Shown one piece after another: positions 48,083 through 57,744 of a DNA stretch of 64,000 nucleotides. The first letter of the stretch is position 1, and every line of letters starts with the position of its first letter. Location: assembly GCA_022640915.1 (NCBI GenBank), contig JALCCT010000002.1, positions 147,524 through 211,523 on the forward strand, read 5' to 3'. A program made the position numbers and the translations under genes. The notes beneath the pieces are model-generated. The model was not told the DNA's origin, made no database searches, and was given only the letters and a program-made list of their open reading frames with translations. Source of the stretch: Bifidobacterium sp. Lineage in GTDB: Bacteria > Actinomycetota > Actinomycetes > Actinomycetales > Bifidobacteriaceae.

Positions 48083-50173
48083 TCACTCCCCTGGTTTCAT
48101 GCCGACCGAGCGTTTGAGCGATTCAGGAATCTCCACAGGAGGCATGTCCGAATCCGGCCGATCTGGATCCGAAAGCCACTGCTCGCGCTCGGGAGCCTTT
48201 TTGATTGGCGCGAAGACCTGAGCGAGCTCCTTGGAGTCCAGTGTCTCCTTGACCAGCAGCTGGCGCACAAGCTCGTCGAGCACCTGGCGATTTTCGTTGA
48301 TAATATTCCACGCCTCGGTGTGCGCGGTTTCAACTAGGCTTAGCACCTCATCATCGATAATCTGCGCAGTCTGGTTAGAATATTTGCGCGGTTGCAAACC
48401 GTCAAGACCGGAAGCCTGATCGTCCTCGCTCTGCCACTTAATGGCTCCCAGCCTCGTGGAGAAGCCGAATTCGACGACCATCTTGCGCGCGATCTGCGTG
48501 GCCTTCTCGATGTCGTTAGATGCACCGGTGGTCGGATCGTGGAAGACCACTTCCTCGGCTGTGCGGCCGCCCATGGCATACGCCATCTGGTCGAGCAACT
48601 CGTTACGCGACTGCGAATAACGGTCTTCTGTCGGCATCACGGCCGTATAGCCCAGTGCGCGACCACGCGGCAGGATCGTCACCTTGGTAACCGGATCGGT
48701 ATGCCGCAGTGCCGCCGCAACCAAGGCATGACCGCCCTCATGGTAAGCGGTGTTGCGCAACTCGTTGAGAGCCATGCCTTTGGATTGGCGCTTGGGTCCA
48801 GCCTGCACGCGGTCGATGGCCTCATCGATAGCGCGGTCGTCGATCAACTGTGCACCTGCGCGGGCGCATAGCAGTGCAGCCTCGTTGAGTACGTTGGCCA
48901 GATCGGCACCAGTGAAGCCCGGAGTGCGCACGGCGATGGCATGCAGATCGACGCCTGGTACGAAGGGCTTGCCCTTTGCATGCACCTTGAGAATCTCCTC
49001 GCGGCCTTCCAGATCTGGCGCCTCCACGCCCACCTGCCGGTCAAAGCGGCCGGGACGCAGCAGAGCAGGGTCAAGCACATCGGGGCGGTTGGTGGCCGCG
49101 ATGATGATGAGATTCGTATCGTTGTCAAAGCCGTCCATTTCGACAAGCAGCTGGTTCAGCGTCTGTTCGCGCTCATCGTGGCCGCCACTCATGCCTGAGC
49201 CGCGTTTGCGGCCGACAGCGTCGATCTCATCGATGAAGATGATGGCCGGAGCGTTCTTCTTCGCCTCATCAAACAAGTCGCGCACACGGGAAGCACCAAG
49301 GCCCACGAACATCTCGACGAAGTCCGAGCCCGCCATTGCATAGAACGGCACGCCCGCCTCGCCAGCGATGGCTCTCGCAAGCAGCGTCTTGCCAGTTCCG
49401 GGAGGGCCATAGAGCAGCACGCCGCGCGGGATGCGTGCCCCCAACGCCTTGTATTTCGACGGGTCTTTGAGGAAGTCCTTGATCTCCTGCACTTCCTCGA
49501 CGGCCGACTCCTCGCCGGCCACATCGGCGAATTTCGTCGTTGGGGTCTGGCCTTCGAGCAGCTTGCCGTTGTTCTTGCGCCCGCCGATCCCGAACATGCC
49601 ACCTGAACCGCCCATCATGCGGCCCATCACGAACCACAGCAGCAAGATGAGGATCAGAAATGGCAGCACCGAAGTGATCATGTAACTCCAGATGCTCGTT
49701 TCCTGCATGCTGGTGGTCCATCCCTTGGCCGGGTCGGCCTTATGCACCATCTGCACGATCTGCGCATCTTGGGAAGCCGTGTAGTAGAACTGGACATCCT
49801 TGCCGTAGTTCTTCTCGCGGTTCGTATTGGGGTCGGTGACAGTGAAATCGCGGCTCAATGTGAGCTTGACCATCTGCCGGTTGTCAACGATATTCGCATA
49901 GGTGACGGTATCTCCACGAAGCAGATTCAGGCCATATTTCGTATCGATGGTCTGCGTGCCTTGGCCGGAGAACATCTGGAACGCAGTCAGCGTCAGCAGT
50001 ACAAGCACTGCAATCCACACCCACGGCGACTGCCAGAACGGCCGTTTGCCATTGGGGTTCTGGTTCCCGTCATGCTGCGAAAAAGGATTGGTGAACGGAT
50101 TTCCGCCGTTGTTCCGGTTTCCGTTGCCGCTATCGCCACCGGGGGGCAGCTGTGGTCCTTGAGGGAAACTCAT
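48083..50173 (-). CDS. ftsH: ATP-dependent zinc metalloprotease FtsH
   Basis: A 696-residue membrane-anchored AAA+ protease. An N-terminal Gly/Asn-rich cytosolic tail precedes a transmembrane segment near residue 50, an extracytoplasmic domain and a second segment near 165. The AAA module has Walker A GPPGTGKT near 250, the pore motif FVEMFVG near 285 and Walker [12 protein letters not shown] near 310. The zinc site is HEGGH near 475. It degrades misfolded membrane and regulatory proteins. The cluster order tilS–hpt–ftsH is conserved in actinobacteria. Its start overlaps the end of hpt by 4 bp. Confidence 0.97.
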   Translation of the reverse strand: MSFPQGPQLPPGGDSGNGNRNNGGNPFTNPFSQHDGNQNPNGKRPFWQSPWVWIAVLVLLTLTAFQMFSGQGTQTIDTKYGLNLLRGDTVTYANIVDNRQMVKLTLSRDFTVTDPNTNREKNYGKDVQFYYTASQDAQIVQMVHKADPAKGWTTSMQETSIWSYMITSVLPFLILILLLWFVMGRMMGGSGGMFGIGGRKNNGKLLEGQTPTTKFADVAGEESAVEEVQEIKDFLKDPSKYKALGARIPRGVLLYGPPGTGKTLLARAIAGEAGVPFYAMAGSDFVEMFVGLGASRVRDLFDEAKKNAPAIIFIDEIDAVGRKRGSGMSGGHDEREQTLNQLLVEMDGFDNDTNLIIIAATNRPDVLDPALLRPGRFDRQVGVEAPDLEGREEILKVHAKGKPFVPGVDLHAIAVRTPGFTGADLANVLNEAALLCARAGAQLIDDRAIDEAIDRVQAGPKRQSKGMALNELRNTAYHEGGHALVAAALRHTDPVTKVTILPRGRALGYTAVMPTEDRYSQSRNELLDQMAYAMGGRTAEEVVFHDPTTGASNDIEKATQIARKMVVEFGFSTRLGAIKWQSEDDQASGLDGLQPRKYSNQTAQIIDDEVLSLVETAHTEAWNIINENRQVLDELVRQLLVKETLDSKELAQVFAPIKKAPEREQWLSDPDRPDSDMPPVEIPESLKRSVGMKPGE

Positions 50174-50733
50174 GCCTGTTCTCCTTGATATACTTCCGAC
50201 TTCAGCACCGCGATCGAATCGAGGTTGCGGAAGCGTTCATCATAATCCAGCCCGAATCCGACCACGAATTCGTCCGGGATCTCGTAACCCCGGTATTTCA
50301 CGTCGACCTGCACCTCGCGGCGCGACGGCTTTTCTAGCAATGCGAAAATTTCCACCGAAGCCGCTCCTCGACGTTTGAGCTCATCGACAAGCCATGCAAG
50401 GGTATGACCCGAATCAACGATATCCTCAACGATGAGAATGTGCCGCCCGCGAACATCACTCGACAGATCCTGCCTGACGGTGACCGTGCCCTGGCTAGTT
50501 GTGCCTGAGCCGTAGCTCGATAGGCTCATGAAATCAAGCTGGGCGGGAATGCTCAATGCCTGCGAAAAAGCGGCTATCGTGTTGATGGCGCCTTTGAGCA
50601 CGGCAATAAGCAGTGGGTTCTTGCCTTGGTAATCACGGCTCACCTGCCAGGCAACTTCGGTGATCTTTGCCTCGATTTGGGCTTTGCTGACCAGTTCGTG
50701 GTCGATTTCATCTGCGATATCAGCGATTTGCAT
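50170..50733 (-). CDS. hpt: Hypoxanthine phosphoribosyltransferase
   Basis: A 187-residue purine salvage enzyme making IMP or GMP from hypoxanthine or guanine and PRPP. The PRPP-binding motif is HILIVEDIVDSGHTL near 100, LLIAVLKGAINTIA near 40 is the pyrophosphate loop, and MSLSSYGSGTTSQGTV near 70 is the mobile catalytic loop. The start MQIADIADEI overlaps the 3' end of tilS by 14 bp, indicating coupled translation. An ATG three codons upstream is also possible. The frame extends further back only through tilS sequence. Confidence 0.95.
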   Translation of the reverse strand: MQIADIADEIDHELVSKAQIEAKITEVAWQVSRDYQGKNPLLIAVLKGAINTIAAFSQALSIPAQLDFMSLSSYGSGTTSQGTVTVRQDLSSDVRGRHILIVEDIVDSGHTLAWLVDELKRRGAASVEIFALLEKPSRREVQVDVKYRGYEIPDEFVVGFGLDYDERFRNLDSIAVLKSEVYQGEQA

Positions 50734-51949
50734 GCCCACCATCTTGGCACAGGCGAATGACGTGTTTCTGGCGAGTCGCTGTATATCCGCTGGGAAGCGA
50801 GATCGGACCCTGCCCATGCCAATCCGAGATAAGCCGGTCGATCGCCTCGACATGTCGTGACGTAGCCGTGATTCTCAGCGAGGAAAGAGCATGCGCGATG
50901 ACCCGGCGGCGCATAGCGACGTGTTCATTCGCCAACATTGCAACAGCCAGTTTCAATGTCCGGGACTCTGCGTGTTCATCGTCTTTCCCGACAGCCAAAG
51001 CCGTGAGCTTGGCCGCCTGGGTGTCCAGGTAGCTCTTGTCATCCCGGGCTAGTTGCGCCATGGAGGCGAGGTGCTCGATGATATCGGCGCCGGTAAAGCG
51101 TTCGAGGTACGGGATCAGGTCGTGCCGGACGCGCGATCGCAAAGGGAAATCGCCTGGCAGCACGGGACTGGCATTGCTCTGCTCGCTCTTGCTGTCGCCA
51201 CCGATGCCAGCGTTGGCATCATCGGTTTTCCGGTTGTCGTCACCGCTGTCTTCACCGCTGTCGTCATCGCTCGCATTGCCGATGCCGTCGTCGTCTCGAT
51301 CCACATCGTCGCCATTGGTCGGGTCGTCCCACCATTGCAGGCCTAGATCCCTACAAATGCCAGTAGTCTGCGCACGCGTAATGCCCAACAACGGGCGGGC
51401 GAATTGCATGCCTTGCAGCACAAAGGATCGCGGCATCCCAGCCAACGCGTCTAACCCTCCCGAGCGCAGCAGTCCAATCACCACGGTTTCCGCCTGATCG
51501 CTTTTTGTATGTGCGAGCAGTACTGCCGCGGCACCAAGCCGACGAGCCGCCGCAGCCAACGCCGTATAGCGCGCGAAACGCGCCGCTGCCTCAAGCCCCT
51601 GCCCTTGCTCCTCGACATGCACGGCTTCGATTCTCACCGGAGCCAGACCCAACGCCGCGCACCTGTCCGCAGCCTGCCGCGCGATCAGCGCCGAACCCTG
51701 CTGCAGACCATGATCGACAACTATCGCACCGCACCGCAGTCCCAGAGAACCGCAGACGGTATGACTCAGCGCTGCCAGAGCCAGCGAGTCACGTCCACCC
51801 GAACACGCCACGAGCACCAGCGGCGCATCCGCCGAAGGTTCGTGTTCGCCATGCTGTGAGAACCGTGCGCTTTGACGCCGAATGCCGAGCCGCTCCAAGG
51901 CGAGACGCACATCCCCAGTCGCTGTTTTCAATCGTTGCGTATAGACCAT
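50720..51949 (-). CDS. tilS: tRNA(Ile)-lysidine synthetase, with acidic insertion
   Basis: Ligates lysine to C34 of the CAU-anticodon tRNA-Ile, switching it from AUG to AUA decoding. The ATP pyrophosphatase motif is CSGGRDSLALAA (Ser50-Ser55), VVDHGLQQ near 78 and AHTKSDQAETV near 146 complete the site. After LQWWDDPTNGD (near 213), where the family has a short loop leading to the R-RIRH segment, there is an insertion of about 52 residues made mostly of Asp, Gly, Ser and Asn, and then RSRVRHDLIPYLER resumes. The C-terminal tRNA-binding part is shortened, as in actinobacterial TilS. Overlaps hpt. Confidence 0.94.
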   Translation of the reverse strand: MVYTQRLKTATGDVRLALERLGIRRQSARFSQHGEHEPSADAPLVLVACSGGRDSLALAALSHTVCGSLGLRCGAIVVDHGLQQGSALIARQAADRCAALGLAPVRIEAVHVEEQGQGLEAAARFARYTALAAAARRLGAAAVLLAHTKSDQAETVVIGLLRSGGLDALAGMPRSFVLQGMQFARPLLGITRAQTTGICRDLGLQWWDDPTNGDDVDRDDDGIGNASDDDSGEDSGDDNRKTDDANAGIGGDSKSEQSNASPVLPGDFPLRSRVRHDLIPYLERFTGADIIEHLASMAQLARDDKSYLDTQAAKLTALAVGKDDEHAESRTLKLAVAMLANEHVAMRRRVIAHALSSLRITATSRHVEAIDRLISDWHGQGPISLPSGYTATRQKHVIRLCQDGGHANR

Positions 51950-52026
51950 GTAAGTCCGATCATGTCACAGTTCTTCATATCGCAATTTTTCATGCTGCGA
52001 TTTCATCATGCCGCAGTTTCATCATG

Positions 52027-53625
52027 TCACAGCCCGACCATGGCGCTCATGGCCTTATTTATCGCGAGTTTCGCAGCGTCGGCATCATCCGTGCCGTTGA
52101 CAATGATGGCGAATGCAAGCGTGCCGTCGTTGGAACGCGACACGTTGCCCGCCATGGCGGTCACGCCGCTGAGCGAACCTGTTTTGACGCGCAGCATGCC
52201 GGTCGCACCCGGATCGCTTAGACGGTCGGTGGCAGTGCCGACCAAGCCGGGCATAGACAGCCCTTCACCCGCCTCAGCTCCGGCACCAACGTTCAGATTG
52301 CGCGCCTGCACCTGCGCCAACGTCGCCGCGTTGATACTCGATCCGGGCGAGAGTCCCGAGCAGTCGGCCATCGTCACCGCCGACAGGTTGATGCCCAGCC
52401 GCCCGAGCTCGCGCCGCACCGCCGCCACCGCACCGGCAGGCGAATTGTGAGTGATGGCAACGGAGCTGTTCGAATGACCAGTGTTCGAGTCATCATGCAA
52501 GGCAAGCAACCTGCCGAACTCCTCAGCCAGCGTGTTATCGGAATGCCGCAGCGCGAACCCTAGCACTTCGCCGAGCGTGGCGGAAGCCACCGAAGCCAGC
52601 GGGGATATGCCAGCTGGGGCAGCGCCGGGGCGTACTTCACCTTCAAGTGTGATGCCACGGGCCTTAAGAAGCGTGGCGAATACGCCGGCGGTGTCCGAGG
52701 CAGTAGTAGTGGACAATGGCGGATAGCTGTCATAGCTGTCAGGATCCTTTGGCCGCCGGCCGTCAGGCCACATCCGCCCGCCGTCGATAGCCATGGCGGA
52801 TGTCGGCGTGAAATACCGGCCATCCGGGTTATTCTGGGCGATATCAAGCGGCTGCTGCGAGGCTCCGAACAGCGTATTGTCATATGCCAGACGAATTGAG
52901 CTGATGTTCCGCTGGCGCAGGGCGTGCACGGTTTCATCGGCAAGTGTGCTCAGCCCTGCGCGGCCATTGACATGCACCGGGTCGCTCGCTCCCCTGCCCA
53001 GCAGCATGTCGCCGCCGCCCTTGAGTGTCAAGGTCGAAGCACCAGCCGAACTCTGGTCAAGCATAGTGGAAGTCGTGAAGGTAGAGCCCATATCCAGCAC
53101 AGCTGCAGCCGCGAGCGCCGTCAGCGTCTTCAAGGTCGAGGCCGGTTCCCTAGGCGTATCGGCGGCATGGCCCGCGACAATCGAACCGTCATCGTCCGCA
53201 ATAGCGAACGAATACTGCGCACCTACGCCTTCTGCCGCGCCGAATCGGCTGATCAGCGCATTGGCTTTCGCCGCATCGATTGGCACATTGCGTTTGGCCG
53301 TTCCTGCAACCGTGGCGGCAGGCCGCGCTTCAGGCGCAGCGGCCGCGGTCACGCCTCTGACGGTCAGGAAACCCGGCACAGCATCGGCGATATCTGCCAC
53401 GACATAACCCGCAGTCAACAGCACGGTGACGAGAGACGCGGCCGCGACGGTGATTGCACGGCGACGACGCCCCTTCGCTGTCAGGGCAATTGGCACGGAC
53501 GAAGTCGTTGCAGACGCCGCCGGCAAGGTCGAATTGGGCGTATCTGCACCGGAAGCCATCGATGCGCAGTTAGCCGATTGAGACGCGGCGAGCCTTGTGC
53601 CTTCGCCCGGCCCATTCTTCTCCAC
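52027..53625 (-). CDS. dacB: D-alanyl-D-alanine carboxypeptidase/endopeptidase (PBP4 type)
   Basis: A 532-residue class C penicillin-binding protein that trims peptidoglycan stems and crosslinks outside the membrane. A signal anchor (AITVAAASLVTVLLTAGYVVADI) lies near residues 65-85 after a basic stretch. The active site shows SxxK as EPASTLKTLTA near 160, the SxN motif SDNTLAEEFG near 385, and KTG as RVKTGSLSGV near 485. I chose the GTG start because AAGGAGG lies eight bases upstream. An earlier ATG would put that ribosome binding site inside the gene. It lies upstream of tilS in the conserved cluster. Confidence 0.93.
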   Translation of the reverse strand: MEKNGPGEGTRLAASQSANCASMASGADTPNSTLPAASATTSSVPIALTAKGRRRRAITVAAASLVTVLLTAGYVVADIADAVPGFLTVRGVTAAAAPEARPAATVAGTAKRNVPIDAAKANALISRFGAAEGVGAQYSFAIADDDGSIVAGHAADTPREPASTLKTLTALAAAAVLDMGSTFTTSTMLDQSSAGASTLTLKGGGDMLLGRGASDPVHVNGRAGLSTLADETVHALRQRNISSIRLAYDNTLFGASQQPLDIAQNNPDGRYFTPTSAMAIDGGRMWPDGRRPKDPDSYDSYPPLSTTTASDTAGVFATLLKARGITLEGEVRPGAAPAGISPLASVASATLGEVLGFALRHSDNTLAEEFGRLLALHDDSNTGHSNSSVAITHNSPAGAVAAVRRELGRLGINLSAVTMADCSGLSPGSSINAATLAQVQARNLNVGAGAEAGEGLSMPGLVGTATDRLSDPGATGMLRVKTGSLSGVTAMAGNVSRSNDGTLAFAIIVNGTDDADAAKLAINKAMSAMVGL

Positions 53626-53735
53626 TTGCGTCTGCCTCCTTGCGCCGTTCCGGCGCATACATATTCATGCCAACCGTCGATCTTGCCCCGAGCTGAACGC
53701 CACGAACGGGGCGCGACGCCGACCAGTGTAATCCC

Positions 53736-55376
53736 CTACTTCTGCAGCGAGGCGAAAAAATCGAGCGTCGCGACGATTTTGAGCAGCCGCGCATCCATGA
53801 TCTTGCCACCCAACCACACGCCGAGCTCGAGCATGAGCACACCGTTGACGAGTCCTACCGGGCCGATGATCCACAATACATTCCAATTGTCGCTCGCAAC
53901 GAGAATCGCCGTGCACACGATGGTCGGCAGGGCGAAGAGCGCAGTGCCCAGCATGGTTGCAAATGGCATGAGACTCTGGGACAAGGCGCGGCCCTGAGGC
54001 GACGAGAAAGGCTTATCGAGCGAAGCAACCGGGTATATGAGCACGCAGGAGAGCATCTCAGCCAGCCCCAGGCCGCCGAGCGCCAGCGCGAACGATCCTC
54101 CTAGGAAGGCGCCAGCCATAGCCCAGCCTTGCGTCGTACGCCAGTCGCCGGTGAACAGCATGATCGCCAGCCCGAGGATTGCAAGGTACCCCACGATGAT
54201 CACAGCGTAGACGCGTACGCGCCCACGCCGGTCGTCGATCCCACGCACGCCGATGGCGGCCTGCATGGCGAACCCGCGCCCGTCATACGCCAGCCCGTTG
54301 CTTTCGCTAAGGTTCAGGAATAGCCCGCCCCAAAGAAGAGCCTGCCAGGTCACTGCTGAAATGCCGTGGGCCTGTAGCGCAAAGATAACCACGAAGAACA
54401 CCGGCATGAGCAGCATCAACGCCTGTCTGGGATCGCGTCTGAGGTTCGTGAGCAGCCGCGCAGACACGGCTCCTGACACAGAGTCGGGCATCCATGCGAA
54501 GGCTCCGACACCTTTGGCCTTTACGGAGACCAGACCCGACTCCGAGGTCAGCCGATCTCGACGCAGGCACCATGTACACCCCATGAAGCACCCCACACAG
54601 GTGAGCACCAAGACGGCGATCCGGCCCAAGAGAGCGGCCCAGTGGCCGGCATACGTATCAAACGGCAGCTGGAACGCAGCGCCGAGCGGCGTCCAGCCAA
54701 GAAGGGATGCTGCAGAGCCAAAAGACTCGGGGCTAAACGTGCGCGAATCCGAGGAATTGAAGATGATATTGGGCAGTTGGAACACAGTGATGAATCCGAG
54801 CATCGCCACGATGTAGAACACGCTTTTGCCACGCTTGGACCGCACGAGCGTCGTAGACAGGGCAATCACCAGCTTGGACAGGCTCATCATCGTCACCACG
54901 GCCAGCAGAGCCGCAACGATCTGCGTAAGAACCATGATCGGGCCGGCCCAACGGTAGGCCAGCGACCACAGCAGCAGCGACACCGCGCCCACGATTGCAG
55001 GGATGCCCGTCAAACCTGATATCAACAGCCCAGCCTGCAGCGTGCGGTCTTTGATGCCGTAGAGCGCGAAACGCTGAGGCCCGAGCGATGAGCCCTCTCC
55101 GATGAGCATGAGCTGGATAAAGATCACGAAAATAGTGACGCTCGCCCCCAAGAGAACAACAACTGGCTGCATAATGCCCGTGAACCATGAATCCGATAGT
55201 TGCGAAGCGGCGAATCGCGGCGCGCCCAACATCCACGCCGCAATGGTGACTCCGATGATCACACCAAGACCGAGTACGGCCGATATGACCATAGCGACGG
55301 TCTGCCATGCGGATTTGCGCAGCGTCGCCAAGGTCAGTGACCAACGCAGTGCGACAATCGTTGCTACCGTTCCCAT
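53736..55376 (-). CDS. ABC exporter permease
   Basis: A 546-residue integral membrane protein with about twelve hydrophobic segments, not organised as a binding-protein-dependent permease. It overlaps the ATPase gene by 13 bp, so the two form one exporter. Proteins of this size and pairing in actinobacteria carry lipids, drugs or peptides. The substrate is unknown. The segment near residue 205 (LPNIIFNSSDSRTFSPESFGSA) looks like an extracellular loop. It is followed 110 bp downstream by dacB on the same strand. Confidence 0.82.
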   Translation of the reverse strand: MGTVATIVALRWSLTLATLRKSAWQTVAMVISAVLGLGVIIGVTIAAWMLGAPRFAASQLSDSWFTGIMQPVVVLLGASVTIFVIFIQLMLIGEGSSLGPQRFALYGIKDRTLQAGLLISGLTGIPAIVGAVSLLLWSLAYRWAGPIMVLTQIVAALLAVVTMMSLSKLVIALSTTLVRSKRGKSVFYIVAMLGFITVFQLPNIIFNSSDSRTFSPESFGSAASLLGWTPLGAAFQLPFDTYAGHWAALLGRIAVLVLTCVGCFMGCTWCLRRDRLTSESGLVSVKAKGVGAFAWMPDSVSGAVSARLLTNLRRDPRQALMLLMPVFFVVIFALQAHGISAVTWQALLWGGLFLNLSESNGLAYDGRGFAMQAAIGVRGIDDRRGRVRVYAVIIVGYLAILGLAIMLFTGDWRTTQGWAMAGAFLGGSFALALGGLGLAEMLSCVLIYPVASLDKPFSSPQGRALSQSLMPFATMLGTALFALPTIVCTAILVASDNWNVLWIIGPVGLVNGVLMLELGVWLGGKIMDARLLKIVATLDFFASLQK

Positions 55377-56353
55377 TGCGAACCACCGTCCTTTGGCTGC
55401 ATGCGCGACTGAAATGATGCTTGATCAACCGGCTGCGACGAATCGATCGGCTGCTGCTGTGCCTGGGTACTGGACGGATCTCCGCCGTTAAGCCAAGCCA
55501 AGTGCGCCGCGCTGTGCCGACCGCCGACCAGCTGCAGGAAACGATCCTCCAGATCCTCTCCTGCCGCCACCTCCTCGACAGTGCCGGCCGCGCAGACCTG
55601 GCCTTGGTTGACGACAGCGACATGCGTGCACATGCGCTCGACCAGCGCCATCACATGCGAGGAAATGATGACCGTACCGCCCGTCTGCGCGTATTCGACG
55701 AGTATGTCTTTAAGATTCGCGCTGGAAACAGGATCAACGGATTCGAAGGGCTCATCCAGCACAAGGATGCGCGGGCTGTGGATCATCGCCGAGGCCAGGC
55801 ATATCTTCTTGGTCATGCCGGCTGAATAGTCGGAGACGATTGTGTTCGCCGCGTCCGCGAGATCGAAGGCCGTGAGCAGATCACCGGAACGCTGGGTTAC
55901 CTCGGCCCGTGCCATGCCGCGCAGCATACCTGCGTACATCAGCAGCTGCATGCCGGTAAGTCGGTCGAAGATCTGATCTGGCTGCGGCATCACGCCGATG
56001 ATCCGCTTGGCACGGTTCACATCGCTCCATACGTCGGATCCTAGAATCATGGCATTGCCTGCATCTGGCACGAGCAAACCGGTAAGCATATTGAGCGTCG
56101 TAGTCTTGCCTGCGCCGTTGGGACCCACCAGCCCATAAAAGGAGCCGACCGGGATGTCCAGCGCTAAGCCATTGACGGCTATCTTGTTGCCGAAGCGCTT
56201 GAACAGGCCCCTGATCGACACGGCTGCGTTCGGGTCCGGCGGATATGGGCTGAACGCCGGGTACGGCGACACTGCGGAAAAACCTTGATTGTCAGGGCCG
56301 TTGACCGGCATATCGGATGGCGTATCTTGTGTGAATGATGCGTTCACGGTCAT
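55364..56353 (-). CDS. ABC exporter ATP-binding protein
   Basis: A 329-residue ATPase with all ABC motifs: Walker A GPNGAGKTTTLN near 78, Q-loop GVMPQPDQIF near 120, signature SDYSAGMTKKICLASAM near 175, Walker B LVLDEPFESVD near 197, and the switch His in ISSHVMALVERM near 235. N- and C-terminal extensions of about 45 and 60 residues (the latter Gln/Ser/Pro-rich) flank the domain. GGGGAA before the ATG supports the start. It drives the overlapping permease downstream. Confidence 0.93.
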   Translation of the reverse strand: MTVNASFTQDTPSDMPVNGPDNQGFSAVSPYPAFSPYPPDPNAAVSIRGLFKRFGNKIAVNGLALDIPVGSFYGLVGPNGAGKTTTLNMLTGLLVPDAGNAMILGSDVWSDVNRAKRIIGVMPQPDQIFDRLTGMQLLMYAGMLRGMARAEVTQRSGDLLTAFDLADAANTIVSDYSAGMTKKICLASAMIHSPRILVLDEPFESVDPVSSANLKDILVEYAQTGGTVIISSHVMALVERMCTHVAVVNQGQVCAAGTVEEVAAGEDLEDRFLQLVGGRHSAAHLAWLNGGDPSSTQAQQQPIDSSQPVDQASFQSRMQPKDGGSQWER

Positions 56354-56490
56354 CGTTGGCGTTCCCCGTCCAGTCGAAAATCGACAGATCGTTGCTGTCC
56401 GTCTCCACTAACCATAGCAGCAGCATCCGTCGCCTCCCGGATTCAATGAACCCGGCATATCGATATCGCAATCATATCCTTTCGGCGTTC

Positions 56491-57744
56491 TCAGCTGCGC
56501 CGTTCCTGTGCAGGCTCAGGCTCACCGCGATGCTGGATCGGCTTCCACTCGGCCTTTGAGAACATGGCCTGGAACGAGATTGGCACGTAGCTGAACATGT
56601 AGATCGGAAAACTGAGCACATAAGCAAACAGTTCCTTGTTCGAAGCGCCGATGTGATCGCGCTCGACTAGGATTGTGAGCCCGGCAAGAACCATCATGCC
56701 CAGCGCGCCAAGCACTGCGCCGCTCAACCAAGCCGAAAGCGCGCCTAGCTGGCTCGTCCACGTCACGAAGCCGAAGGCAGCGAACAGGCAACCAAGCAGC
56801 AAGCGGGCAACGGTGAGCACGGTGAAAGGGCAGACCAGCAGTGTGAAATCGACGGCGGAAAAATCCCGCTCCCGCACCGCACGCTGGACAAGCGCCGGGC
56901 CGTAATAGCGGAAGACCTGCAGAAAACCCTTGCTCCAGCGCAGCCGCTGCCGCCAGCTTTGGCCGAAATCAACGGGCTGCTCATCGTAGAGGATCGCTGT
57001 GCCACAGTAGCCGATGCGGTCGCCGTGAAGCACTGAATCCATGGTGAATTCCAGATCCTCAGTGAGCAAATGGAACTTCCAGCCTTTGTTGCGCTGCATG
57101 ATCTCGCGCGAGAACATGAATCCAGTGCCGCCCACGTGGCAGCTGGAGCCGAAGACCATGCGCGAATTGTTGAGAAAGCGCGATTCACGGATGAACCACA
57201 GGGCCGAGCCGGAAGAGACCCAATTGTCAGAAAGGTTAACCGAGTTACGGTAGCTTGTCAGTATACGGAAGCCCGCATGGAAGGCCTTGTTCATTTCCTC
57301 GATGTAGTGTTTGTCGAGCTGATTGTCAGCGTCGAACACGAAGTAGGCATCATAGCGATCGGCGGCGCCTGAATCGATCATGTGGTCAAGCAAATAGGTC
57401 AGCGCATAGCCCTTGCCGATCAGTTTGCCGTTGAAACGCTCGACGACATTGCAGCCCTTGGCGCGCACGACCGATGCCGTATCATCACTGCAATTATCGG
57501 CCACAAGCCAGATATCAATGAGAGCGGCGGGATAAGTCTGAGCCCGGATAGAATCGATGAGGTTGCCGATGACATTCTCCTCGTTACGCGCGGAGATCAA
57601 GACTGCGTAGCGTTTATCCATCGGAGCTGCAGGGAAGCGGATCTGCTTGGAGAACAGGCCCGCGAGAATGCACACGACCTGGTAGATTAGGCTGACGCCT
57701 CCAAGCACCACCATCAAGACATCAAGCATGGCGAGCAGAACCAT
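56491..57744 (-). CDS. Membrane processive glycosyltransferase, family 2
   Basis: A 417-residue enzyme of the BcsA/hyaluronan-synthase/IcaA-like branch. One N-terminal membrane helix (residues 5-28) leads into the GT-A domain with the nucleotide Asp in LIDIWLVADNCSDD, the acceptor DxD in VFDADNQLD near 140, the ED of LLTEDLEF near 225, and the processivity motif QSWRQRLRWSKG near 270. Four or so C-terminal helices follow. It builds a surface glycan from a UDP-sugar. I use the ATG in TGATG, where it shares one base with the stop codon of the AI-2E-family gene. A GTG three codons earlier is the alternative. Confidence 0.9.
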   Translation of the reverse strand: MVLLAMLDVLMVVLGGVSLIYQVVCILAGLFSKQIRFPAAPMDKRYAVLISARNEENVIGNLIDSIRAQTYPAALIDIWLVADNCSDDTASVVRAKGCNVVERFNGKLIGKGYALTYLLDHMIDSGAADRYDAYFVFDADNQLDKHYIEEMNKAFHAGFRILTSYRNSVNLSDNWVSSGSALWFIRESRFLNNSRMVFGSSCHVGGTGFMFSREIMQRNKGWKFHLLTEDLEFTMDSVLHGDRIGYCGTAILYDEQPVDFGQSWRQRLRWSKGFLQVFRYYGPALVQRAVRERDFSAVDFTLLVCPFTVLTVARLLLGCLFAAFGFVTWTSQLGALSAWLSGAVLGALGMMVLAGLTILVERDHIGASNKELFAYVLSFPIYMFSYVPISFQAMFSKAEWKPIQHRGEPEPAQERRS

